DNA of 64,000 bases from Sulfurimonas sp. HSL3-7 (GTDB taxonomy: Bacteria; Campylobacterota; Campylobacteria; Campylobacterales; Sulfurimonadaceae). The notes below the pieces were generated by a model. The model was given only the letters and a program-made list of their open reading frames with translations. It had not been told where the DNA came from and did not search any database. The stretch spans positions 1,674,001 to 1,738,000 of the forward strand of contig NZ_CP147919.1 in assembly GCF_039645985.1 (NCBI RefSeq), written 5' to 3'. The translations under genes were made by a program, and so were the position numbers. Below are positions 9,094 through 18,368 of the stretch, one piece after another (within the stretch, counting starts at the first letter, position 1; each line of letters begins with the position of its first letter).

Positions 9094-9999
9094 ATGAAAC
9101 ACATTGAGGACCTACTGGAACCGTTGGATCTGATCTATTATGAGTATGATAAAAAAGCAGGTCTGCTCAGACTTGACAGGAACTGGTCGAAAGAGCATAT
9201 TTTTACAGAACTTATAAGCATCACCTATGCACTCAGTAAACACAATATAGCGTTTTTTGTTGACGAGAACAAATCCATTATCCTCGGGGCTTCGGACACA
9301 TTGGCTGCGAAGATCAGAAGATATCTCGGATCCTTTTTCACCCATATGCGAAACAGCAGAATGCCCCTCTATCTTTTAAGCGACAAAAAGGTCAAATGGG
9401 CAAAAAACATTCCGGTATTTGAGATCAAGCCTCTCATGCCCGAGATTGATCTCTCCGGCTATGACGCTCTGATCTTTACTTCCAAAAATGCAGTCACTTC
9501 CCTACATGCTCTCGACAGAAGCTGGACGGGCATACCCGCCTATGTTATCGCCCCCCAAACGGCAAAAACAGCAAAGGATCTCGGCGGCAGACTGGCCTTT
9601 GTCGGGAAAGCAAACGACGGGGATGCCTTCGCTATGGAACTGTTGGCAAAACTGAAAGATAAAAAAGTGCTTTATGTCCGGGGGTCAAAAGTCCTCTCTG
9701 ACCTGGTCAACACGTTGAATGCCAACAGTATCGTCTGCGAAGAGGCGGTTGTCTATGAGACCGTATGCAGAACGTTCGATCGCAAGACAAGACTCCCGAA
9801 AGGGGCAACGATCATATTTTCTTCCCCCTCGACCATAGAATGTTTTCTCAAAAACTTTGCCTGGGATGATACTTTCAAAGCTGTTGCGATCGGAAAGACA
9901 ACGGCAAAACATTTCCCCGGATACATCTCGCCGGTTTTAGCCGACACCCCCTCCCTCGAGTCATGTGTCAAAAAAGCCATAGAGCTGAACAGTCGGTAG
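9094..9999 (+). CDS. hemD: uroporphyrinogen-III synthase with about 90 extra N-terminal residues
   Basis: Residues 90-301 read as HemD, which closes and rearranges hydroxymethylbilane to uroporphyrinogen III for haem and sirohaem. Landmarks are PLYLLSDKK at the domain start, ALIFTSKNAV, YVIAPQTAKTAKDLG, VLYVRGSKVLSDL, VVYET, IIFSSPSTIECF and AIGKTTAKHF. Residues 1-89 precede the usual start and match nothing I recognise. The upstream ATG at 9094 has an AAAGGA 11 bases before it and a TATAAT at 9031-9036. The ATG at 9361, where ordinary HemD would start, has no convincing ribosome site. I therefore keep the long form. The extension is soluble with no signal peptide. Confidence 0.8.
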   Translation: MKHIEDLLEPLDLIYYEYDKKAGLLRLDRNWSKEHIFTELISITYALSKHNIAFFVDENKSIILGASDTLAAKIRRYLGSFFTHMRNSRMPLYLLSDKKVKWAKNIPVFEIKPLMPEIDLSGYDALIFTSKNAVTSLHALDRSWTGIPAYVIAPQTAKTAKDLGGRLAFVGKANDGDAFAMELLAKLKDKKVLYVRGSKVLSDLVNTLNANSIVCEEAVVYETVCRTFDRKTRLPKGATIIFSSPSTIECFLKNFAWDDTFKAVAIGKTTAKHFPGYISPVLADTPSLESCVKKAIELNSR

Positions 10000-10220
10000 C
10001 ATAGTAAGAAGCCTCACGGCAGGGCCATCCTTCAGGCCGCGTTGCGTTTCTGTTTGCAGCGCTCTCGGGCTGACGGCGGCAAAAACGGCAAACTCTCTTT
10101 GCTCTGAATTCTCACTCTCCATAGTATATATCGGTTTTTTTTGTTACAATAGCGCAGAATACGGAAGGTTTCTCTGCACTCTATGCAGGGTTCTCAGAGC
10201 TGCCATCAAGGATACATCAA

Positions 10221-10814
10221 ATGAAGAAACTCCTGCTTATTACGGTTGCCGCTGTTGCAATACTTTTTGCGGTGGTCGTCATGACCCATATCAACAACGT
10301 TCCAAAACTCGATGAAGAGGTCAACGCTACATGGGCCCAGGTGCAGAACCAGTACAAGCGCCGCGCCGACCTGGTCCCCAACCTGGTCGCGACCGTCAAA
10401 GGGTATGCTTCCCATGAGAAAGAGGTTCTCACAGACGTCGTCGAAGCAAGGGCCAAAGTGGGGCAGACGCAGATCTCGCCGGAGATGCTGAGCAGTCCCG
10501 ACGCGATGAAGCAGTTCGAGGCGAACCAGAATGCCCTCGGTTCGGCCCTGTCACGCCTTCTGCTCGTTGTCGAACGCTACCCCGACCTCAAGGCCGACAA
10601 GAACTTCCAGGCCCTTCAATCACAACTTGAAGGGACCGAAAACCGCATTGCTGTGGCCCGCAGGGATTACATCGCGGCGGTACAGAAATACAACGTCGAG
10701 CTCCGTACCGTCCCGGGCCGATGGGTGGCAGCGCTCTTCTACCCCGACGCCAAACAAAAAGAGAGTTTCAGCGCCTCGCCTGCCGAGCAGGAAGCCCCAA
10801 AGGTATTCTTTTAA
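10221..10814 (+). CDS. lemA: LemA family protein
   Basis: A 197-residue LemA protein: an N-terminal hydrophobic anchor (about 4-20), then helical coiled segments. The family signature is clear: NNVPKLDEEVNATWAQVQNQ, YKRRADLVPNLV, VKGYASHEKEVLT and YPDLKADKNFQALQ. LemA proteins are membrane-anchored, probably with a periplasmic domain, and of uncertain function; they are commonly encoded next to TPM-domain proteins, as here. It begins a three-gene operon with gaps of 3 bp and then an overlap. A -10 TACAAT lies at 10145-10150. Confidence 0.92.
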   Translation: MKKLLLITVAAVAILFAVVVMTHINNVPKLDEEVNATWAQVQNQYKRRADLVPNLVATVKGYASHEKEVLTDVVEARAKVGQTQISPEMLSSPDAMKQFEANQNALGSALSRLLLVVERYPDLKADKNFQALQSQLEGTENRIAVARRDYIAAVQKYNVELRTVPGRWVAALFYPDAKQKESFSASPAEQEAPKVFF

Positions 10815-10817
10815 ACC

Positions 10818-11678
10818 ATGCGATCAGCACTCCGAACGTTCACATTTCTCTTCCTTCTATTTTTTACCTCACAAGCCGCAGCGGCACCCTCTTTTCCGCC
10901 GCTCACCGGCAGGGTCGTCGACAATGCCGGCCTCTTAAACCCCGCATCGGAAGGGATGCTGGTCCACTTCCTGTCACAGCATGAAGCCAACACGACCAAC
11001 CAGGTCGTCATCGTCACGCTTGAGAACCTGCAGGGCTACGATATCGCCGACTACGGCTACCAGCTCGGAAGGCACTGGGGAATCGGACAGGAGGGAAAGG
11101 ACAACGGCGTGCTTCTCATCGTCGCCCCCAATGATCGCAAAGTGCGCATCGAAGTCGGCTACGGCCTGGAGGGGACACTGACCGACAAGCTCTCCCACGA
11201 CATCATCCAGGAGGTGATCCTCCCACGCTTTAAAGAGGGGGATTACACCGCGGGGATACTGCAGGGGACCCAGGCGATCCTCTCCGTACTGGAGGGGAGC
11301 TACACAGGCCCGAAACCTGTGCAGAAGAAAGGTTCCTCCTCATCTAACTTCGCCGGATTCTTTATGTTCGCTCTTTTTATCGTCGGCTTATTATCTAATA
11401 TTTTCGAAGGGGTCTCATCGAGACTCAGAGTCGTTTTCGGCTCGGTCACGGCTGTCATTGCGGGCATCATTGCCTGGGTCTTCACCCATGAGGTCATCCT
11501 CGCCTTGTTTACCGCCGTTTTCGTCTTTTTGATGACATTTTTCAGAACACCCAGCGGCGGCTACAGCGGCGGAAGCTCCGGCGGTTCGTGGGGAAGCGGT
11601 AGCGGCAGTTTCGGCGGCGGCAGTTTTGGCGGGGGCGGCGGCAGTTTCGGCGGCGGCGGCGCATCAGGGAGTTGGTAA
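10818..11678 (+). CDS. TPM-domain membrane protein (YgcG family)
   Basis: A 286-residue protein with a signal peptide (about 1-22), a TPM domain (about 27-150; landmarks GRVVDNAGLL, TNQVVIVTLENLQG, GKDNGVLLIVAPNDRKVRIEVG, LPRFKEGDY), two hydrophobic helices (about 175-190 and 210-240) and a Gly/Ser-rich tail typical of the family. The TPM domain faces the periplasm. It lies 3 bp after lemA and overlaps the next TPM gene. TPM proteins are implicated in membrane protein quality control, with no settled activity. Confidence 0.9.
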   Translation: MRSALRTFTFLFLLFFTSQAAAAPSFPPLTGRVVDNAGLLNPASEGMLVHFLSQHEANTTNQVVIVTLENLQGYDIADYGYQLGRHWGIGQEGKDNGVLLIVAPNDRKVRIEVGYGLEGTLTDKLSHDIIQEVILPRFKEGDYTAGILQGTQAILSVLEGSYTGPKPVQKKGSSSSNFAGFFMFALFIVGLLSNIFEGVSSRLRVVFGSVTAVIAGIIAWVFTHEVILALFTAVFVFLMTFFRTPSGGYSGGSSGGSWGSGSGSFGGGSFGGGGGSFGGGGASGSW

Positions 11679-12298
11679 TGGAACACACGATAAATGAACA
11701 GGAGAGAGAGCAGATCAGCGAAGCGATCAAAGCTTTCGAGCGTAAAAGCAGCGCGGAGATCGTCACTGTCATCGCCAAAAGGAGTGACGACTACCTCTTT
11801 ATCCCGATACTGTGGGCCGCGCTCGGCGCGCTCGCCGTTCCGGCCGTTACGATGGCCCTGGGAGTTGCACTGCCCCTGATCCAGCTTTACGGCCTGCAGC
11901 TTCTTATTTTCCTGCTGCTGGTATTGATCGGGCGTTTCGAGCGTCTCACGATGGCGCTGATCCCCCGTTCCGTCAAACGCAGGCGCGCCGCCGGAGCTGC
12001 CAGGAGCCACTTCATGGCCCTGCAGCTGCATACCACCAAAAAACGTGCGGGTGTCATGCTCTTTGTCAGCGAAGCCGAGCACTATGTCGAGATCATCACC
12101 GATATCGAAGTCGCCAACAAGATCCCCGACAGCGAGTGGGAGGCCATTGTGCAGCGTTTTATAGCCAATGTCAAAGCAGGCGATACCACGGAGGGCTACC
12201 TTGAGGCGATCGGGCGCAGCGGCGAGCTGCTGACCCCGCACTTCCCTTACGATCCGAAAGAGACGGATGAGCTTCCCAACCATCTGATAGTGCTCTAG
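11678..12298 (+). CDS. second TPM-domain membrane protein
   Basis: A 206-residue protein starting at the ATG that overlaps the preceding TAA by one base; a TTG two codons earlier is less likely. The N-terminal part (EREQISEAIKAFERKSSAEIVTVIAKRSDDY) matches the start of the TPM fold, two hydrophobic helices follow (about 46-65 and 70-88), then the rest of the domain (HTTKKRAGVMLFVSEAEHYVEII). The domain is thus split by the membrane segments, a layout seen in the YgcG-related group. No signal peptide is evident. It is probably in a membrane complex with the LemA and TPM proteins upstream. Confidence 0.85.
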   Translation: MEHTINEQEREQISEAIKAFERKSSAEIVTVIAKRSDDYLFIPILWAALGALAVPAVTMALGVALPLIQLYGLQLLIFLLLVLIGRFERLTMALIPRSVKRRRAAGAARSHFMALQLHTTKKRAGVMLFVSEAEHYVEIITDIEVANKIPDSEWEAIVQRFIANVKAGDTTEGYLEAIGRSGELLTPHFPYDPKETDELPNHLIVL

Positions 12299-12714
12299 TC
12301 GCCCGGGGCGGAAGCCCTCATACCGGTCAAGGCTTCGCAATCCAACAGTAATAACAAGCCCCAGAAAAAAACACTTTAAGTACGACATTTTTATGGAATA
12401 ACTTATTGAACCTGATGTATTATTCGGTTGACTATCTTTTGACATATTAAAATACCCCCTGCAAAGGGTATTAGACCCATTTATCCCGAGCTGTGCGAGT
12501 GATCGCTTTACAGTGTTTATTCTTGATCAAGCACAAGTACACCTAGTTGCGATCCTTATCTAAGCAATTCGGTTTATGCCCAGACTTTCACTTATCGGGA
12601 CACTGTGTCTTGACACCGGTTCTCCCGCCAAAAAGGCACCTTGTACCTGATTCTCGGCGGACAGCACTTCAGGGCACTTCAAAAAGATAGAACAGACAAC
12701 AAAGGAACCTATAG
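12299..12714. other. intergenic stretch without recognised gene
   Basis: Both strands carry frequent stops. I see no tRNA or family RNA fold. The last 140 bases contain short inverted pieces (a GCC-A5-GGC hairpin near 12628) and a repeated GCACTTC, which could be leader structure for the SulP gene. The GTG start of that gene has AAAGGA at 12701-12706. Confidence 0.4.
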
Positions 12715-14397
12715 GTGGAGCATCTATATAAACCTAAACTTTTCAGTGTGCTCAAGGAAGGGGTGACCCGTGAACAGCTTCTTGCCGATCTCTTTGCCGG
12801 TGTTGTCGTCGGTATTGTCGCCCTCCCTCTCGCCATCGCTTTTGCCGTCGCATCCGGGGTCTCACCCGACAAAGGTCTGATCACCGCTATTATTGCCGGT
12901 TTTCTCATCTCCGTATTCGGCGGCAGCCGGGTGCAGATCGGCGGTCCAACCGGCGCCTTTATCATCATTGTCTACGGTATTGTCGAACAGTACGGCATTG
13001 ACGGGCTCATCATCTCGACCGTCATGTCGGGCGTCATCCTTGTTATTTTCGGCTTGCTGAAGCTGGGGGCGCTGTTAAAATATTTTCCCTATCCTCTGGT
13101 CGTCGGTTTCACCAGCGGTATCGCGATGGTCATCTTCTCGACCCAGGTTAAAGACGCGCTTGGTCTGCCGATCGACAAACTCCCTTCCGGGTTTATCGAC
13201 AAATGGGCACTCTATTTTACGCACCTGCATGAGATTAATGTTTATGCCCTTGCCATCACCGCCGCCACCGTCCTGATCACGCTCTTTTCCGTCAAGTTTC
13301 TAAAAAAGGTTCCGGGCTCTCTTGTCGCCATTATTCTTATCACCACCCTTGTGCAGATCGCCGGCGTACCGGTCACGACCATCGAGTCGTTTTTCGGTGA
13401 TATCCCCAACACCGTCGAATTTGTCCTGCCCGATTTTGATCCAGGCAATCTTGCGGTCTATATCGCGCCCGCTTTGACGATTGCGCTGTTGGGGAGCATC
13501 GAGTCCCTTCTTTCAGCCGTTGTCTCAGACGGTATGATCAGCGGTAACCACCGTTCTAACACCGAGCTGATCGGCCAGGGGATTGCCAATATCGTCACGC
13601 CTTTTTTCGGCGGCATCCCCGCGACCGGGGCGATCGCGCGAACGGCGACGAACGTCAAAAACGGCGGGCGGACCCCTATCGCCGGGATCGTCCACTCGCT
13701 GACCTTGCTGATGATCATGCTTTTTTTCGGCAGCCTTGCCAAACTCATACCGATGTCGGCCCTGGCGGGAATCCTGATCGTCGTCGCCTACAACATGAGC
13801 GAATGGCGCTCTTTCCGCGCCATTCTCAAAGACTCCCCTTTTGACGTCATTGTCCTCCTGTCGACATTTTTTCTGACCGTACTGGTCGACCTGACCATCG
13901 CTATCGAGGTAGGCGTTGTGCTCTCCGCCCTGCTCTTCATGAAAAGGATGGCCGACATAGGCGCGAAAACAGAATCCCGCATCGACAGCGACCTCCTCGA
14001 AGACTACACCCACCTTCCAGAAGGCATTGCCATCTACGAGATCAGCGGACCCCTCTTCTTCGGTTCCGCAAAACAGTATGCCCAGACTATCAAGGAGATC
14101 GGCTTTAAAAGCAGAATCCTGATCATCCGCATGCGCCATGTCCCTTTTGTCGACTCTACCGGCCTGCACAATCTCCAGAACATGATCAAAACACTGCAGG
14201 CGTACGGCGTCAAGATCGTGTTGTCCGGCGTCAACCCTACCGTCATGAAAGATCTCAAAGAGCATCACCTCTCCGCCATGATCGGCGAGGCCAACATCCT
14301 CCACTCTTTCGACGATGCGCTCAACCACTCGATCAAAACACTCTCTTATGAGCAGGGCAAAGATCTAAACGCCGCACCAAACAAAAAGGAGTCCTGA
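12715..14397 (+). CDS. SulP-family anion transporter with C-terminal STAS domain
   Basis: A 560-residue inner-membrane transporter of the SulP (SLC26) family, which moves sulfate, bicarbonate or related anions. The transport domain covers residues 15-400 with the signature LADLFAGVVVGIVALPLAIAFA near the start and GGIPATGAIARTATNVKNG near 300. A cytoplasmic STAS domain follows (about 430-540) with the conserved VPFVDSTGL loop. The GTG start is set by AAAGGA eight bases upstream. Which anion it carries cannot be read; SulP proteins in autotrophs may import bicarbonate (BicA-like) as well as sulfate. A DUF2905 gene follows after 2 bp. Confidence 0.9.
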   Translation: MEHLYKPKLFSVLKEGVTREQLLADLFAGVVVGIVALPLAIAFAVASGVSPDKGLITAIIAGFLISVFGGSRVQIGGPTGAFIIIVYGIVEQYGIDGLIISTVMSGVILVIFGLLKLGALLKYFPYPLVVGFTSGIAMVIFSTQVKDALGLPIDKLPSGFIDKWALYFTHLHEINVYALAITAATVLITLFSVKFLKKVPGSLVAIILITTLVQIAGVPVTTIESFFGDIPNTVEFVLPDFDPGNLAVYIAPALTIALLGSIESLLSAVVSDGMISGNHRSNTELIGQGIANIVTPFFGGIPATGAIARTATNVKNGGRTPIAGIVHSLTLLMIMLFFGSLAKLIPMSALAGILIVVAYNMSEWRSFRAILKDSPFDVIVLLSTFFLTVLVDLTIAIEVGVVLSALLFMKRMADIGAKTESRIDSDLLEDYTHLPEGIAIYEISGPLFFGSAKQYAQTIKEIGFKSRILIIRMRHVPFVDSTGLHNLQNMIKTLQAYGVKIVLSGVNPTVMKDLKEHHLSAMIGEANILHSFDDALNHSIKTLSYEQGKDLNAAPNKKES

Positions 14398-14399
14398 CC

Positions 14400-14606
14400 A
14401 TGTCTCTAGGTAATCTGCTGATCGCGGCCGGTCTTCTGCTTCTGCTTGCCGGTATCGCCTACAAATTCGGTCTTCTCGGATGGTTCGGGAACCTTCCCGG
14501 CGATATTAAGATCGAAAGTGGCAGCACAAGGTTCTACTTCCCCGTGACGACGATGCTACTGGTCTCGATCCTGCTCTCCCTGCTGCTCTTTATCTTCAAG
14601 AAATAA
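14400..14606 (+). CDS. DUF2905 family small membrane protein
   Basis: A 68-residue protein with two hydrophobic helices (about 5-25 and 47-65) separated by a loop with the family motif WFGNLPGDI. DUF2905 proteins are widespread and of unknown function. It starts 2 bp after the SulP gene, so the two are co-transcribed. Confidence 0.88.
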   Translation: MSLGNLLIAAGLLLLLAGIAYKFGLLGWFGNLPGDIKIESGSTRFYFPVTTMLLVSILLSLLLFIFKK

Positions 14607-14712
14607 GGGCCGATCGAAAGCTTCCTAAAAAAACTGTTGTTCCGCATTTACTGGATTTTTATGTATAATCGTCCTATAGCCCTGTTACTTTGTGACGTTA
14701 GAAGGAGCCAAC

Positions 14713-15246
14713 ATGTTGCGATACCTGCTTCCCCTTGTTCTACTTATGATGGTCGGCTGTTCCAGCAAAGTTGATACCGACTACGATCCGTCATTTTCAA
14801 CCGAGCCGCTGAAGACGTTTTTCGTCATCCATAAAAGCCAAGACGGCGTAGAGACCCTCGATGAAAAACGGCTCAATCAAGCGATAAATCGTCAGATGCA
14901 GGCCAAAGGGTATGAAAGCACGGCTATGAATACGGCAGATTTTCATATTACCTTTCAGCGCGCCGTCGAAGAGGATGTCCCTTCCAATTTCAGCTTCGGA
15001 TTCGGATTCGGCACCTACTCCCGCGGTGTTGGCACTTCTGTCAGTACAACGCAAAATGTCACAGACGATGAGGAGAAGTTCGTCATCAACATGATCGACC
15101 CCGCGACCAAAAAGACCTTTTGGCGCGCCGAAGTCACTAAAAAACGCCGTGACTTCAAATCACCGCAGGCCCGCAGCGACTACATCGACAAGACCGTCGC
15201 CGCCATGCTCAAAGAGTTTCCGGTCCGACCGGTTACCAAACATTAG
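14713..15246 (+). CDS. DUF4136-like lipoprotein
   Basis: A 177-residue lipoprotein. The start is placed at the ATG with AGAAGGAG six bases upstream; an earlier in-frame start lacks this. Residues 1-17 are a lipoprotein signal with lipobox MVGC. The mature part reads as DUF4136: DYDPSFSTEPLKTFFV, LNQAINRQMQAKGYE, ADFHITF, then a Gly/Phe-rich segment and the strand KTFWRAEVTKK. It probably sits in the outer or inner membrane facing the periplasm. A -10 TATAAT lies at 14664-14669. Function unknown. Confidence 0.85.
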   Translation: MLRYLLPLVLLMMVGCSSKVDTDYDPSFSTEPLKTFFVIHKSQDGVETLDEKRLNQAINRQMQAKGYESTAMNTADFHITFQRAVEEDVPSNFSFGFGFGTYSRGVGTSVSTTQNVTDDEEKFVINMIDPATKKTFWRAEVTKKRRDFKSPQARSDYIDKTVAAMLKEFPVRPVTKH

Positions 15247-15273
15247 GCATACCGTGCCGAAGCGCAGCTACCG

Positions 15274-16338
15274 ATGGCCGATTCATTAAGCAACCTCTCT
15301 GAAAAATCGGGAATGCCGCCCGGCACGCTGGTCCATGTCGGCGATGTACTCGAAACCGAATCCACGATCTCGCTGGTCGACTACAACACAGAGCATCTTG
15401 TCGAAAAGCGTATCGACAGCATCGACGAGCTCATTGAGTACAAAGAAAAAGAGACCCTCACCTGGGTCAACATAGAGGGGCTCAGCAATGTTGCTCTCAT
15501 CGAATCGGTCGGGCAGCTTTTCAACATCCATCCCCTTGTCCTCGAAGATATACTGAATGCCCACCACAGACCCAAGTTTGAAGAGGCCGACGACTACCTC
15601 TATATCGTTTTAAAAAGCCTCTCCATGGAGGACGGCACCTTTTCCGTCAATTACGAACAGATCAGTATTCTGGTCTTCAAGAACTTTCTCTTCACCTTCA
15701 AGGAGAAAAGAAACTCGCTTTTTCTGCCGCTTTACAAACGACTCCAGAACAACAAAGCGCGGCTGAGGAGCCAGGGCTCCGACTACCTCGCGTACGCTGT
15801 TCTCGACATCATCGTCGACAAGAACTTCGCCCTGCTCGACGCGCTTGACATCACAACCGATGCGCTCGAAGACGAGTTGCTAAGCAACCCGACCTCACAG
15901 ACCCTTGTGCGCATTCAGCAACTCAAGCGGGAGTTGATCGGTGTACGAAAATCCATCTCCCCTCTCAGGGAGCTGCTGACGGAGATCATGCGCAGCGACA
16001 CCCCTTTGATCGGGAAAAAGACCCAGATCTATTTCCGGGACGTCCACGACCATATCCTCCACATCACGGACGAGATCGAATCCTACAGGGATATGCTCAC
16101 CGGACTGCTGGACATCTATATATCAAGCGTCAGCAACAGGATGAACGAGATCATGAAGGTCCTGACCGTATTTGCCTCCATCTTCATACCGCTCACCTTT
16201 GTCACCGGTGTCTACGGCATGAACTTCCAGTATATGCCGGAACTGGCATGGAAATGGGGCTATCCAGCCGTCTGGCTCTTTTTTATCCTCTTTACAATAC
16301 TCTCGCTGGTCTATTTTAAAAAGAAGCGATGGGTATGA
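15274..16338 (+). CDS. corA: CorA-type magnesium/cobalt transporter
   Basis: A 354-residue CorA protein that forms a pentameric Mg2+ channel. The N-terminal cytoplasmic alpha/beta domain (about 1-235) includes HPLVLEDILNAHHRPKFEE, the long stalk helix follows, and two transmembrane helices lie at the C-terminus (about 296-315 and 327-346) with the invariant YGMN selectivity motif between them. Length and order are typical. It begins 27 bp after the lipoprotein gene. Confidence 0.94.
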   Translation: MADSLSNLSEKSGMPPGTLVHVGDVLETESTISLVDYNTEHLVEKRIDSIDELIEYKEKETLTWVNIEGLSNVALIESVGQLFNIHPLVLEDILNAHHRPKFEEADDYLYIVLKSLSMEDGTFSVNYEQISILVFKNFLFTFKEKRNSLFLPLYKRLQNNKARLRSQGSDYLAYAVLDIIVDKNFALLDALDITTDALEDELLSNPTSQTLVRIQQLKRELIGVRKSISPLRELLTEIMRSDTPLIGKKTQIYFRDVHDHILHITDEIESYRDMLTGLLDIYISSVSNRMNEIMKVLTVFASIFIPLTFVTGVYGMNFQYMPELAWKWGYPAVWLFFILFTILSLVYFKKKRWV

Positions 16339-16441
16339 TCTACCCGGCGGGACGACATGCTTTCGTATTCCGCCGAACTCTTTTTGCTGATACGGCCGCC
16401 CAAGAAAGCTGCCTCTGCGCAAAATAAATGTACCATACGAC

Positions 16442-17680
16442 ATGCAAAACTATGATGTGATCGTAATCGGAAGCGGCGCGGCGGGGATGATCGCCGCCAT
16501 CACGGCGGCACGCCGCGGCAAAAAGGTTCTCCTTCTGGAAAAGCTCTCTAAGATCGGCGCCAAGCTCAAGGCGACCGGCGGCGGGCGCTGCAACCTGACC
16601 AACACCCTTTCCAATGAGGCGTTCATGGCCCGTTTCGGGCGCGAGGGGCGTTTTATGACCCCCGCGCTCAGGGCCCTCGACTACAAGGCGCTGATCGCTT
16701 TTTTCGAAGAGATTGGCGTTGAATCGCACTTTCCCGACGGCTTCCGCGTCTTCCCCAAGACCCACTCATCGCAGACTATCATCAATGCCCTGGAGGCAGA
16801 GCTTCTGCGTCTCAGCGTGACAATCATCTGTTCGCAGAAGGCCGAAGCCCTGCTCTATGACGAGGCGCATGTCAGAGGCGTCGAGACAGCAAGCAACAGT
16901 TATAGAAGCGACAACGTCATCATCGCCACCGGCGGTCTGGGTTACCCCATGCTCGGTGCCGAAGGTGACGGCTTCGAACTGGCCAAGAGTGTCGGCCACA
17001 AGGTCACCTCCCTCCACCCGGCCATGATGCCCCTCAAGACAAAAGAGAGCTGGGTCGGGAACTGCCGCGCCGACACCATCCCCAAAGTCGAGATGTTCGT
17101 CAACCTGCCCAAGTACAAAAAGCTCAAGGCCAAAGGGGACCTTATCTTCACCAAGAACGGCATACGCGGTCCCGTCGTGCTCGACTTCTCCCGCGAGATC
17201 ACTCCGCTGCTGAGCAAGTACGACGAGGTGCCGCTGCTGATGAATCTGACCAAGGGGATGAACGAAGAGCAGATCCGAGCCCATATCAAAGATGAGATCT
17301 TTAAAAACCAGGATCACACCACCCTCACCCTGCTTCAGACCCTGCTGCCCGAGGCCCTCTCGCTGGAGTTCTGCAAGCTCGCCGACGCCGACCCGGAGCT
17401 GGGCTTCAACAAACAGAGCGGTCCGAGCCGCGACAAACTCGTCAAACTCCTGGCGTGGACGCCGCTGACCGTCAACGGCCACGAAGGGTTCAAGATGGCG
17501 ATGATCACCCGCGGCGGGGTTACCCTCAAGGAGATCGTTCCCGAGACGATGGAGTCCAAGAAGATGAAGGGGCTCTACTTCTGCGGGGAGGTGATGAACC
17601 TCGACGGCCCCTGCGGGGGCTACAACCTCCAGTGGTCCTTTGCCAGCGGGTATGTCGCCGGGCACCTCTCTGAACTGTAA
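16442..17680 (+). CDS. HI0933/YhiN-family FAD-dependent flavoprotein
   Basis: A 412-residue flavoprotein of the HI0933 (YhiN, BaiN-like) family. The N-terminus has the FAD Rossmann motif GSGAAG (about 10-15) and the family stretch KIGAKLKATGGGRCNLTN. Near the C-terminus it has the second FAD-contacting region LYFCGEVMNLDGPCGGYNLQWSFASG. No signal peptide, so cytoplasmic. The biological substrate of this family is not established for most members. It stands alone: CorA ends 103 bp upstream and a repeat-rich noncoding region follows. Confidence 0.9.
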   Translation: MQNYDVIVIGSGAAGMIAAITAARRGKKVLLLEKLSKIGAKLKATGGGRCNLTNTLSNEAFMARFGREGRFMTPALRALDYKALIAFFEEIGVESHFPDGFRVFPKTHSSQTIINALEAELLRLSVTIICSQKAEALLYDEAHVRGVETASNSYRSDNVIIATGGLGYPMLGAEGDGFELAKSVGHKVTSLHPAMMPLKTKESWVGNCRADTIPKVEMFVNLPKYKKLKAKGDLIFTKNGIRGPVVLDFSREITPLLSKYDEVPLLMNLTKGMNEEQIRAHIKDEIFKNQDHTTLTLLQTLLPEALSLEFCKLADADPELGFNKQSGPSRDKLVKLLAWTPLTVNGHEGFKMAMITRGGVTLKEIVPETMESKKMKGLYFCGEVMNLDGPCGGYNLQWSFASGYVAGHLSEL

Positions 17681-17737
17681 TTCCGATTTTTTACAGTTTC
17701 GAAACTCTCTTTTTTTGAATGTTTTTTGATAGTAGGG

Positions 17738-17871
17738 ATGTCACTTTTTTCTTTGCTCGCACAAAGAAAAAGTAACCAAAAAAGAAAGTGCGATACCCTC
17801 CGGCCAAAAGTAACTACCCGAACTTTCACCTGTCAACCAATGGCATTCCGGCACTTCTGCCGGAATTGATG
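17738..17871 (+). repeat. interspersed repeat, copy A (inverted partner at 19662-19799)
   Basis: A two-part element: an A/T-rich hairpin section (TTTTTTCTTTG and CAAAGAAAAAG arms near 17745-17775) and a section beginning CCCTCCGGCCAAAAGT, running through AACTTTCACCT and ATGGCATTCCG to ACTTCTGCCGGAATT. Copy B on the other strand has the same order of blocks with about 85 percent identity over the second section by eye. Together they flank the UMF1 transporter in inverted orientation. One frame of both copies reads PPAKS...NFHLST.GIP.LLPEL, probably a by-product of nucleotide conservation. Confidence 0.75.
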
Positions 17872-18290
17872 CCAATACGCAAAAGAAATACAAACTTCAC
17901 TGAAAATATAGAATTGTATGACAGTCTATTATTCTTTACAAAGAGGCACAGCCGAGTTGTAAAAGCTTCAGCTTTTACATTTAATAGATGCGTCACCGCT
18001 TGGCTCTTTTCACAACATCTGCAGAGTGAGCTGGAACTCTATTTTACTCGTTAAAAAAATCACTTTGTCTGAGCGTAGCGAGTTAGGGATTTTTAGAGGA
18101 AAATAGAGTGGAAGCGAAGCAGTCGGTAGCCACCGACCTCGAAGCCGTTGTGAGAGCTTTTTTGCTTACTTTTTTTGCGGTGTATAAGTGCTAAAGCACT
18201 ATGCAGGGAGTAACTAAATTGCAAGTCGTAAAAAAGTAAGGGAGAAGTCGATAAAGCTACATTTTTCCATAAGGCTTATGGGCTATACAC
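17872..18290. repeat. hairpin-rich noncoding element
   Basis: About 420 bases with no supported gene but many perfect inverted repeats. They are TGTAAAAGCT/AGCTTTTACA (17958-17979), ACTCTATTTT (18036-18045) with AAAATAGAGT (18100-18109), GTCGGT/ACCGAC (18122-18137), CTTACTTTTTT (18165-18175) with AAAAAAGTAAG (18230-18240), and AGTGCT/AGCACT nested within the last (18187-18200). The density suggests a structured RNA or a complex mobile repeat. I cannot tell which from one copy. Confidence 0.55.
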
Positions 18291-18368
18291 TATGAAATGA
18301 TCAATTAAAAGTAATGACACAAGTCATTAGAGCCTCCCTTTTACAAAACCCGTGCTATCATAATCGTT

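Noticed and set aside
10000-10220. Possible RNA gene between hemD and lemA
   Set aside because: GC-rich patches do not fold into a tRNA or other shape I know; only the lemA promoter is supported.
11561-12445. 294-codon minus-strand frame with a proline-rich end opposite the TPM genes
   Set aside because: The Pro-rich part is the complement of the Gly-rich TPM tail, and the frame has no domain.
12480-12700. Possible riboswitch or small RNA ahead of the SulP gene
   Set aside because: Short stems exist but no arrangement matched a known class; recorded only as intergenic.
16766-17665. 299-codon minus-strand frame opposite the YhiN-type flavoprotein
   Set aside because: FAD motifs and family segments lie on the plus strand; the opposite reading has no motif.
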